A DNA stretch of 5,993 bases from Bacteroidetes bacterium UBA5543 (GTDB lineage Bacteria; Bacteroidota; Bacteroidia; Chitinophagales; Chitinophagaceae): contig DINJ01000160.1 of assembly GCA_002423665.1 (NCBI GenBank), positions 2,254 to 8,246 on the forward strand, written 5' to 3'. The notes beneath the pieces are model-generated. The model had not been told where the DNA came from, did not search any database, and saw only the letters and a list, made by a program, of their open reading frames with translations. Numbering within the stretch: the stretch's first letter is position 1; each line of letters opens with the position of its first letter. Below are positions 1 through 5,529 of this stretch, piece by piece. The position numbers and the translations under genes are program-made.

Positions 1-289
1 ACAATCGAACCATACGGATGAATATATTATCTCTTACATACCGCAGGAAAAAATGCTGATAGAAAGTGACCTGGTGAAGACATGGGACCTGAAAGAAGGA
101 CGTAAGACGGACAGAAAAGAGAAGGGGCTGATGGAATTTATTGATGCCAACAAGATTAACGTAAAGCAAATAGTGCAGAGCTGGCCGCTGGAAAAAGCAC
201 CACACGTGGTTGAATTTGACCAGGTAAAACCGGAGTCGGACAGCAAACTACTGAAGGGCTCTAAGAAAGTGTTGGAAGTGTTTAATTAA
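1..289 (+). CDS. MBL-fold metallohydrolase, C-terminal fragment
   Basis: The reading frame is open to the left edge (first full codon at base 2) and ends with TAA at 287-289, so only about 95 C-terminal residues are visible. The start is outside the window. The fragment begins with a His-Thr-Asp-Glu-Tyr segment, then a YIPQEKMLIESDLV strand-turn-strand. This resembles the late metal-ligand region of metallo-beta-lactamase-fold hydrolases, where a His is followed after a 'lPkekvLf..D' segment by the bridging Asp. Here the His codon is at 11-13 and the Asp codon at 68-70. These enzymes normally bind two metal ions and hydrolyse varied substrates; the substrate cannot be inferred. The tail is Lys-rich. 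The usual final 'HG' metal-ligand motif is not obvious: the matching place reads IVQSWPLEKAPH. The family call rests on a short region and could be wrong. The plus-strand gene downstream starts 79 bases later and need not be in the same operon. Confidence 0.6.
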   Translation, partial: QSNHTDEYIISYIPQEKMLIESDLVKTWDLKEGRKTDRKEKGLMEFIDANKINVKQIVQSWPLEKAPHVVEFDQVKPESDSKLLKGSKKVLEVFN

Positions 290-315
290 CTTCAATCACA
301 TCTTAAAAACTGCAT

Positions 316-348
316 ATTGCTGAAAAGACCCATAAATTATTACTTTTA
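316..348 (+). promoter_or_regulatory. possible Bacteroidota-type promoter before the B12-binding subunit
   Basis: ATTG at 316-319 and TACTTTTA at 341-348 are 21 bases apart. They each differ by one base from the Bacteroidota primary sigma-factor elements (TTTG at -33, TAnnTTTG at -7, with about 19-21 bases between). The site lies in the gap between the hydrolase stop codon and the ATG at 369. Two imperfect boxes can occur by chance in AT-rich DNA, so this is tentative. Confidence 0.2.
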
Positions 349-368
349 CGGGCATTTTTTTAGATACA

Positions 369-794
369 ATGAGTGAGCGTATGAACAGGCCGGTGCGTGT
401 GCTGGTAGCCAAAATAGGGCTTGACGGGCACGACCGCGGAGCGAAAGTAATAGCCACCGCACTGCGCGATGCAGGCATGGAGGTAATATATACAGGGTTG
501 CGCCAAACGGCAGAAATGGTGGTAAATACCGCCCTGCAGGAAGACGTAGATGCCATTGGCATCAGCATACTCAGCGGTGCGCACATGACTGTTTTCCCAA
601 AAGTCATTAAGCTAATGAAAGAAAAAGGGCTGGACAATGTACTCCTCACCGGTGGCGGCATCATACCAGATGAGGACATGTCTGAATTGAACAAAATGGG
701 CGTAGGACAGCTCTTTGCACCCGGCACCCCAACTACACAAATAGCCGGTTACATTACAGAATGGGTAGCAGAAAACAGGAAAGAACTATTATAA
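369..794 (+). CDS. cobalamin (B12)-binding subunit, methylmalonyl-CoA mutase C-terminal type
   Basis: This 141-residue protein is a complete free-standing B12-binding domain of the kind found at the C-terminus of methylmalonyl-CoA mutase. The base-off/His-on signature is intact: D19-G-H21-D-R-G24 gives the DxHxxG motif (His21 would ligate cobalt), S66-I-L68 gives SxL, and the glycine run is at 95-97. The rest follows the Rossmann-like fold, with VRVLVAKIG as the first strand and [10 protein letters not shown] near the end. In two-subunit mutases such a domain pairs with a separate catalytic TIM-barrel subunit to interconvert methylmalonyl-CoA and succinyl-CoA, or to isomerise related acyl-CoAs. 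No large subunit is in the window, so the partner and exact substrate are unknown. The start at 369 is the first ATG; Met5 at 381 is an alternative, just before the conserved [11 protein letters not shown]. The enoyl-CoA hydratase gene follows after 18 A-rich bases, suggesting an operon. Confidence 0.9.
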   Translation: MSERMNRPVRVLVAKIGLDGHDRGAKVIATALRDAGMEVIYTGLRQTAEMVVNTALQEDVDAIGISILSGAHMTVFPKVIKLMKEKGLDNVLLTGGGIIPDEDMSELNKMGVGQLFAPGTPTTQIAGYITEWVAENRKELL

Positions 795-812
795 ATAATC
801 ATAAATAACAAC

Positions 813-1592
813 ATGTACCAAACATTACTGACTGAACTGCAGGATGGCATCATGACCATTACGATCAACCGTCCTGACAAGATGAATGCACTGAATAAAG
901 ACGTAATCGGCGAGCTATCTCAGGCTATGGACGAAGTGATGAGCAATGCTGACGTAAAGACAGTAATCATAACAGGCGCAGGCGAAAAAGCTTTTGTAGC
1001 GGGTGCCGACATATCAGAATTTACAGCATTGGATGCCGTAGGCGGTAAAGCCCTGGCGCAAAAAGGCCAGGATGGTGTGTTTAATAAGATAGAGAACTGC
1101 CCTAAACCTGTGGTGGCGGCAGTGAATGGCTTTTCATTGGGAGGAGGCTGTGAGCTGGCTATGAGCTGCCATTTCAGAATTGCGGCTGAAAATGCCAAGT
1201 TTGGCCAACCCGAAGTAAACCTGGGCCTGATACCGGGCTACGGCGGTACACAGCGCATGACCCAACTGATAGGGAAAGGTAAAACGATGGAACTGATGAT
1301 GACCGGAGATATGATTGGCGCTGAAGATGCCAAAGCCCTCGGATTAGTGAACCATGTCTTCCCCCAAGCCGAATTATTGGGTAAAACGAGAGAAATTATG
1401 CAAAAAATTCAGACAAAAGCTCCCATTGCTATTGCAAAAGTTATATCTTGTGTTAACGATGCCGCAAAGGCTGACCCTGCCGGTTTTGCTAACGAGATAG
1501 AGCGTTTCGGTGAATGTTTTGCCACAGAAGACATGCGCGAAGGGACCTCTGCCTTTTTAGAAAAAAGGAAGGCTGCTTTTAACGGTAAATAA
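813..1592 (+). CDS. enoyl-CoA hydratase/isomerase (crotonase) family protein
   Basis: The protein has 259 residues, the usual length for a single-domain crotonase. Crotonases use an oxyanion hole to stabilise CoA-thioester enolates; this subtype normally adds water to trans-2-enoyl-CoA in beta-oxidation. The visible family features are INRPDKMNALN at 18-28, the first oxyanion-hole loop AGADI at 63-67, the second at G110-G-G-C, and both catalytic glutamates: E114 in GGGCELAMSC and E134 in GQPEVNLGLIPGYGG. Their spacing of 20 residues matches E144/E164 of rat mitochondrial hydratase, so hydratase activity is likely rather than only isomerase activity. No signal peptide is seen, so it is cytoplasmic. 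The neighbouring B12-binding subunit points to acyl-CoA or branched-chain/propionate metabolism. A short-chain or 3-hydroxybutyryl-CoA dehydratase role cannot be separated from general beta-oxidation by sequence alone. The ATG at 813 is preceded by an A-rich leader rather than a Shine-Dalgarno sequence. Confidence 0.93.
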   Translation: MYQTLLTELQDGIMTITINRPDKMNALNKDVIGELSQAMDEVMSNADVKTVIITGAGEKAFVAGADISEFTALDAVGGKALAQKGQDGVFNKIENCPKPVVAAVNGFSLGGGCELAMSCHFRIAAENAKFGQPEVNLGLIPGYGGTQRMTQLIGKGKTMELMMTGDMIGAEDAKALGLVNHVFPQAELLGKTREIMQKIQTKAPIAIAKVISCVNDAAKADPAGFANEIERFGECFATEDMREGTSAFLEKRKAAFNGK

Positions 1593-1629
1593 TATTTTAT
1601 ATCTTCATCGTTCAAAAAAAAATGAGCCC

Positions 1630-2589
1630 ATGCGGATGAGTTTTATCCGTAGCCTATTAGTAATCGGAATAAGCGCTACTACATTGACAGCAGTAGCACA
1701 GCCAGACATACCCAGAAAATATGTGGAACATCCCGGTGTGTCCGTAGGTGTAAATTTCGGCCTGGCCGACATGTGGGGTGATGTGGGTACACAAGGCCCT
1801 ATTGACCATTACGCCAACGAGCGTTATTGGAGCAAACCCCACTTCATGGGTGGTATATTTATGCGTTTTGTCAAGCATCCGTCATGGGCATTGAGGCTGA
1901 ACCTGAACTACGGTACATTATATGCCAATGATGATTGGAACCTGACAAAAGCAGAAGAAGCCAAATCAATTGAAGATGATGCATACCAGCGTTACCTGCG
2001 CAACCAGGATGCACGCGCTAATGTATGGGAAGGTACTGTAATGTTCGAGATTTCGCCGCTTAGGTTTAATTCTGAAAGCAAATTGGCGCAGAAATCTATG
2101 CAACCTTATATAGCATTCGGTGCTGGAGGGTTCCACTTCAGGCCTCAAACCTCGTTGATAGACCCGTTGACAGGCCGTAAAAGGTGGGTTGAAACTAAAG
2201 AATTGAGACTGGAAGGCGAAGGCATAGAAAACTCAGGTGCTGTAGCTACTAACTTGTGGCAGGTGTGTGTACCGGTAGGCCTTGGCCTGCGTTGGGATAT
2301 AGGCCGCGACATGAACATAGGCGTAGAGTGGTTGTACCGTTTTACAACTACTGACAGGCTGGATAACGTAAGCAGTTATTACCTGACACCGGATTACTAC
2401 GACAGGCACCTGAGCCCTGAAGATGCGGCTATTGCCAAGCAGGTATATGACAAATCTTGGGCTATTGAACCTGCCTACAAAAATGGGTATGGCGCACCGC
2501 GTGGCAACAAAGATGTACTGGATGGTTACTCTACATTCTCCATTACATTTATGTACAGGCTGGAAACTAATAAAGTACCCTGGTGGTAA
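1630..2589 (+). CDS. outer-membrane beta-barrel protein, PorG/DUF6089-like
   Basis: This 319-residue protein starts with a Sec signal peptide: Arg-containing n-region, hydrophobic stretch about 8-20, and AVA|Q cleavage after residue 23. The mature part has alternating, aromatic-rich strands (GVSVGVNFGLADMWGD, WALRLNLNYGTLYAND, MQPYIAFGAGGFHF, VCVPVGLGLRWDIG, NIGVEWLYRFTTTD). Near the end, STFSITFMYRL looks like a barrel-closing beta-signal, followed by a short tail ending in two Trp. The N-terminal pattern of a GD-containing strand, a loop, then a strand with LRLNLNYG and an acidic segment resembles the DUF6089 barrels that include the type IX secretion protein PorG; this assignment is from memory of the family and is moderate at best. 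Long polar loops (about 118-135 and 245-290) would face outward or into the periplasm. Met3 at 1636 is an alternative start. The gene follows the hydratase after 37 bases with no terminator between them, and ends at a clear terminator. Confidence 0.75.
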   Translation: MRMSFIRSLLVIGISATTLTAVAQPDIPRKYVEHPGVSVGVNFGLADMWGDVGTQGPIDHYANERYWSKPHFMGGIFMRFVKHPSWALRLNLNYGTLYANDDWNLTKAEEAKSIEDDAYQRYLRNQDARANVWEGTVMFEISPLRFNSESKLAQKSMQPYIAFGAGGFHFRPQTSLIDPLTGRKRWVETKELRLEGEGIENSGAVATNLWQVCVPVGLGLRWDIGRDMNIGVEWLYRFTTTDRLDNVSSYYLTPDYYDRHLSPEDAAIAKQVYDKSWAIEPAYKNGYGAPRGNKDVLDGYSTFSITFMYRLETNKVPWW

Positions 2590-2618
2590 TCAACACCCGG
2601 TAGCAACAAAATTATATG

Positions 2619-2647
2619 GCGGCATGAGTGATCATGCCGCTTTTTTT
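2619..2647 (+). terminator. intrinsic terminator of the outer-membrane protein gene
   Basis: A perfect 9-bp stem (GCGGCATGA pairing with TCATGCCGC) encloses a GTGA tetraloop and is followed directly by seven T. It lies 29 bases after the outer-membrane protein's stop codon. The response-regulator gene on the other strand ends at 2656, so the same hairpin could also stop that transcript. On that strand it is followed only by the weaker U-rich stretch CATATAATTTTG. Confidence 0.92.
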
Positions 2648-2655
2648 ATACATAC

Positions 2656-3315
2656 TTACAGGTCTTCAAAAGAAACTATACCTGACTTGATAGCGTATAT
2701 GGCCAACCCCTGCCTGGTGGTTAAGCCCAGTTTATCGCACAAAGCATTCCTGTAGCTGAGTGCAGTGCTGGTACTGATAGACATTCTATCGGCTATTTCT
2801 TTCATACTTAGTTCAGTACAGCAGTATTTAAGAAACTCCATTTGCCTGTCGGTGATATTGCCTGCAACGGGCTTATTATGCTTTATGGATCTGAAATAGT
2901 TGCTGGCTATCAGTTCCGAACTGTAATAACCGCGCTCATGTATAAATAATAACGCCTTTTGCAACTCATCGAGGTCACTCGCTTTAGACAGGTAACCGCT
3001 GGCACCCAGCTTCAGCATCCTGATGATGGCGAACTCATCTTCCAACATAGACAGTGCCAGTACTTTCAGGTTGGGCCAGTGCTCTTTGATGTACTCCATG
3101 GTTTCGTAACCATTCATCTCCGGCATTTGTATATCCAGTATACATATTTCAGGCATGGGGTTTGCCGTTGCCAGCCTTGCTACCAAATCTTTTCCGTTGG
3201 CGGCCTTTATTATCACTTTAAACCTACCCTGCCCTGATAACATATTGCTGATAGAATCTCTGACCACTGCGTGGTCATCAGCAATAGCAATTGGAATGGC
3301 TGCCTGATCAGTCAT
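2656..3315 (-). CDS. NarL/LuxR-type response regulator with intact receiver (distal paralogue)
   Basis: This 219-residue regulator has a receiver at about 7-130 and a LuxR-type helix-turn-helix at about 153-215. Phosphorylation-site residues are all present: acidic pair D13-D14, phosphoacceptor D61 in CILDIQMP, switch S89 in LALSM, and K111 in GYLSKAS. The DNA-binding part has ITDRQMEFLKYCC, then SMKEIADRMSIS and the recognition helix around TALSYRNALCDKLGL. Such proteins dimerise on phosphorylation by a HisKA_3 kinase and bind promoter DNA. It is a close paralogue of the regulator encoded just upstream (about half of the 130 aligned receiver positions identical by hand count, no gaps). It lies 133 bases downstream of that gene on the same strand, so it may be on the same transcript or have its own promoter. 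Target genes are unknown. The ATG at 3313-3315 is the only start that leaves the full first receiver strand. Confidence 0.93.
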   Translation of the reverse strand: MTDQAAIPIAIADDHAVVRDSISNMLSGQGRFKVIIKAANGKDLVARLATANPMPEICILDIQMPEMNGYETMEYIKEHWPNLKVLALSMLEDEFAIIRMLKLGASGYLSKASDLDELQKALLFIHERGYYSSELIASNYFRSIKHNKPVAGNITDRQMEFLKYCCTELSMKEIADRMSISTSTALSYRNALCDKLGLTTRQGLAIYAIKSGIVSFEDL

Positions 3316-3400
3316 ATAAATTTTGTATAGTGGCTAATGCGGGAATACACAGTGTGGCGATAAATATACATTAATTTATACCTTCAGCTGTTTATTAATA

Positions 3401-3431
3401 CCTGATAAGGCCGGTATGCGCGCTAACCAGG
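3401..3431 (-). other. imperfect stem-loop between the two response-regulator genes
   Basis: On the minus strand CCTGGTTAG and CTTATCAGG can pair over nine positions with one mismatch and one G-U pair, around a 13-base GC-rich loop. No T-run follows, so it is not a typical intrinsic terminator. It could instead reduce read-through, slow mRNA decay or be a protein-binding site. It may also be chance. Confidence 0.25.
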
Positions 3432-3433
3432 CG

Positions 3434-3441
3434 CAAATATA
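3434..3441 (-). promoter_or_regulatory. possible -7 element for the distal response regulator
   Basis: The minus strand reads TATATTTG, an exact match to the Bacteroidota -7 consensus TAnnTTTG, starting 8 bases after the upstream regulator's stop codon. No TTTG is seen at the expected 19-21 bases upstream; the nearest similar element, TTTC, is only 14 bases away. A separate promoter for the distal regulator is therefore possible but poorly supported. Confidence 0.22.
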
Positions 3442-3448
3442 TAGATTG

Positions 3449-4114
3449 TTATATTGAAAGGCTGCAGCCACTGCGGGCCTGTTTTACATCGCCGGGCGCT
3501 ATTATACCTGTTTTGTAGGCGAATATGGCTAAACCCTGGCGGGTGCGCACTTTGAGTTTTTCAAACAGGGAATTTCTGTAACATTTTATAGCATCGGGGC
3601 TCACATTCATTTTTCCGGCTATTTCCGTTGCAGTCATTTCGGTATGGCAATACTTAAGGTAGGTGTACTCCTGCTCATCCAGGCACCAGGGTTTGTCTTT
3701 GGCACGCGCCATCAGTTCGGTTTGGTAATAATCTTGTTCATAAACACATATCAATGCCTTATGCAGCTCACCCATAGTACATTCTTTGCCCAGGTAGCTT
3801 TTAGCGCCAAGTGCCACCATACTCCTTACCACAAACTCATCTTCCAGTTGAGACAGTACTATTACCTTTAGTGCAGGTAATTTATCGCGAATGGATATCA
3901 TGGTTTCATAGCCGTTCATCCGCGGCATTTGTACGTCCAGCAGGCAAATATCGGGATGTGGGGATGCGGCGGAAATCTCCCGTACCAGTTCTTCACCGTT
4001 GGCCACGTTAATGCATATTTCGAAACGAGGGTCTGTCATCAGTGTGCGGCTGATAGAATCCCTGATAAAAAGCTGGCTGTTGGCCAATGCTATCTTTATG
4101 GTGCGCTTATTCAT
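3449..4114 (-). CDS. NarL/LuxR-type response regulator with atypical receiver
   Basis: Taken from the ATG at 4112-4114 this is a 221-residue regulator. The frame extends upstream to 4177, but that part overlaps the kinase gene, and the family's first strand begins just after MNKRTIKIAL. The receiver (about 5-130) keeps phosphoacceptor D60 in CLLDVQMP, S88 in IVLSQ and K110 in SYLGKE. However, the Mg2+-binding acidic pair is replaced by N12-S13 (IALANSQL, where its paralogue has IAIADDHA). Phosphorylation by the usual Mg2+-dependent route may be weak or absent. A LuxR-type helix-turn-helix follows at about 147-205 (TATEIAGKMNVS, then AIKCYRNSLFEKLKV), so DNA binding is likely retained. A 14-residue tail follows the last conserved segment. 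Its start overlaps the last 8 bases of the kinase gene (ATGAATAA), implying translational coupling and a working partnership with that kinase. Confidence 0.9.
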   Translation of the reverse strand: MNKRTIKIALANSQLFIRDSISRTLMTDPRFEICINVANGEELVREISAASPHPDICLLDVQMPRMNGYETMISIRDKLPALKVIVLSQLEDEFVVRSMVALGAKSYLGKECTMGELHKALICVYEQDYYQTELMARAKDKPWCLDEQEYTYLKYCHTEMTATEIAGKMNVSPDAIKCYRNSLFEKLKVRTRQGLAIFAYKTGIIAPGDVKQARSGCSLSI

Positions 4115-4883
4115 ATGGTATATGTATTGTGATTTTTGTACCGTTGCCGGGCGCAGCAGTGATATCCAGTGTTCCATGCAATACTTCCACCCTTTGTTTC
4201 ATATTTATCAGCCCTATACCCACTGCCTTGCTATCTTTTGGGTCAAAGCCCTTGCCGTCGTCGGCAATGGACATGCTAAACTTTTCGGGCAGGTAAGATA
4301 TATTGATACTTACCTGCGCAGCGTCGGCATGTTTTATGATATTGGACAACGATTCCTGCGCTATGCGGAACATCATCAATTCGCGCTCAGGCGACAACTG
4401 CCTGTCACCTTCTTCTACATCAATGTCAAACTGTATATTATTGTGTGCACCCAGGTATTGTGTTTCTTTCCTCAGCGACTCTTCCAGCCCTATTTTATTG
4501 ATGTATTTACTATTGAGTACGCGGCTCAGGTCCCTAAGGTCTTTCAATGCCCTTGATACCTGTTCTTTACTATCGCGTGCCAGCTGAGCCGGGTTATCAG
4601 TAACGCCGGCCGACAAGGTAACAAGGTTCATTTGCACACCGGCCAGCACCTGGCCGATATTATCGTGTATTTCCTGCGATATCTGGTTCATCGCTTTCTC
4701 CTGTACCTCGAGCATAGTTTGCAGCAATTGTTTTTCGTACTGAAACTCCATTTGCTTTTTTTCGGCCTCGTTCTTCCTTTGTTTGTTTTTGCTAATTATC
4801 ACAAACGTGGTGATATAAAACATAAACATAGGTATAAGTATGGACCCCGCCACCAATATGGGGATGAGATAGCTATCATTCAT
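4107..4883 (-). CDS. sensor-poor HisKA_3-type histidine kinase
   Basis: This 258-residue protein has one membrane segment (about 6-30), a charged and probably coiled-coil linker (about 32-68), a HisKA_3 dimerisation domain and an HATPase_c domain. Phosphoacceptor H73 sits in EIHDNIGQ, typical of the NarX/DesK-like class that pairs with NarL-type regulators. ATP-binding motifs are present: N181 in RIAQESLSNIIKHA, DDGKGFD at 208-214, and GIGLINMKQRV at 222-232. The kinase would autophosphorylate in the cytoplasm and pass phosphate to a regulator encoded downstream. Only about five residues precede the membrane segment, so there is no extracytoplasmic sensor domain, and no PAS, GAF or TPR domain is seen. 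Its start overlaps the membrane-protein gene by 8 bases (ATGAATGA) and its end overlaps the regulator gene by 8 bases. Signal input from the neighbouring membrane protein and lipoprotein is an inference from this layout. Confidence 0.93.
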   Translation of the reverse strand: MNDSYLIPILVAGSILIPMFMFYITTFVIISKNKQRKNEAEKKQMEFQYEKQLLQTMLEVQEKAMNQISQEIHDNIGQVLAGVQMNLVTLSAGVTDNPAQLARDSKEQVSRALKDLRDLSRVLNSKYINKIGLEESLRKETQYLGAHNNIQFDIDVEEGDRQLSPERELMMFRIAQESLSNIIKHADAAQVSINISYLPEKFSMSIADDGKGFDPKDSKAVGIGLINMKQRVEVLHGTLDITAAPGNGTKITIHIPYE

Positions 4884-5529
4884 GGATTAACTGCTTTCTA
4901 TTACCAGAAAAATATAAAAGAACAAACCCTATGGCTGCATAGGTGATAACATTGACTGACCATAATAAGTATGTGACAAAAGGCATTACAAAGAGTTTTT
5001 TAACCCTTAAAACAGAATACAATGCCAAGCTAGTGTATGTAAAACTCCAGAAAAATATTAGGATTACAACAATCCAAAAATGCTTGTATCTAAAAATGTC
5101 AATATTATCGTTTGAAAGTATTCTTTGAAAACTGAAAAGGGATAAAGTCATAATGACTAACCCTTCAAACAGTAAGAAATTAGAATTAAAGACATCAAAT
5201 GACTGAAAAAACAAACTATTAATAATAGCTAAAACAATTCCGATTATACCTACTATAGTTCCAACTTTTCCCTTTCTATTATTTATGCTGTCAAAATATA
5301 TCCCAATTACAATTAGTTGAATGGGTGCAAATAAATGGTATATGAACATGTTGTTGTGATATCTGATTGCAGCCAAATGCGATGCTATCTCACTTGTAAG
5401 GGTAAGGCACAATAACACTAATATGATTTTTGAGGCAGTATCCTTATCCTTAAGGTTATACAAGCTCCCTAAAATTGCTAATAGTATAACACCGAGATAA
5501 CCAAAAAACATGCTATCCGAAATCATCAT
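4876..5529 (-). CDS. polytopic membrane protein of unknown function, about seven segments
   Basis: I do not recognise a named family. Read from the ATG at 5527-5529 it has 217 residues; a TTG one codon earlier is possible but less likely, because the ATG overlaps the preceding stop as TGATG. Hydrophobic segments fall at about 7-24, 34-55, 61-79, 89-108, 117-135, 150-172 and 180-207, with short loops, suggesting seven inner-membrane helices. Segment three starts with IYHLFAPIQ, where His and Pro inside the helix may matter for function. There is no signal peptide, large soluble domain or transporter motif. The end overlaps the kinase start by 8 bases. The gene is strikingly AT-rich: about 31% GC over 4921-5520 by hand count. 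Placed between a lipoprotein and a kinase lacking its own sensor, it could be the membrane part of a sensory complex; this is inference. Confidence 0.8.
   Translation of the reverse strand: MMISDSMFFGYLGVILLAILGSLYNLKDKDTASKIILVLLCLTLTSEIASHLAAIRYHNNMFIYHLFAPIQLIVIGIYFDSINNRKGKVGTIVGIIGIVLAIINSLFFQSFDVFNSNFLLFEGLVIMTLSLFSFQRILSNDNIDIFRYKHFWIVVILIFFWSFTYTSLALYSVLRVKKLFVMPFVTYLLWSVNVITYAAIGFVLLYFSGNRKQLIHE

Noticed and set aside
296..727. Minus-strand open frame of 143 codons opposite the B12-binding subunit
   Set aside because: It lies antisense to a gene with complete family motifs, and its Ser/Pro/Met-rich translation looks like a shadow frame.
1630..2589. Type IX secretion operon around the PorG-like barrel
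   Set aside because: No other type IX secretion gene is visible, and neither regulator resembles PorX, so a secretion-cluster assignment is not supported.
2619..2640. Perfect inverted repeat considered as a mobile-element end or recombination site
   Set aside because: A 9-bp stem with tetraloop followed by seven T, just after a stop codon between convergent genes, is fully explained as a terminator.
2423..2755. Plus-strand open frame of 110 codons spanning the end of the barrel gene and the terminator
   Set aside because: It runs in another frame through the barrel gene, the hairpin terminator and the convergent regulator gene, and has no plausible domain.
4115..4177. Upstream extension of the atypical response regulator by 21 codons
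   Set aside because: It would lie inside the kinase coding region and precede the receiver's first strand; the ATG at 4112-4114 overlapping the kinase stop fits the operon's other junctions.
3999..4556. Plus-strand open frame of 185 codons opposite the kinase and regulator
   Set aside because: It covers the clearly conserved kinase HATPase region and the regulator start on the other strand; the translation shows no domain pattern.
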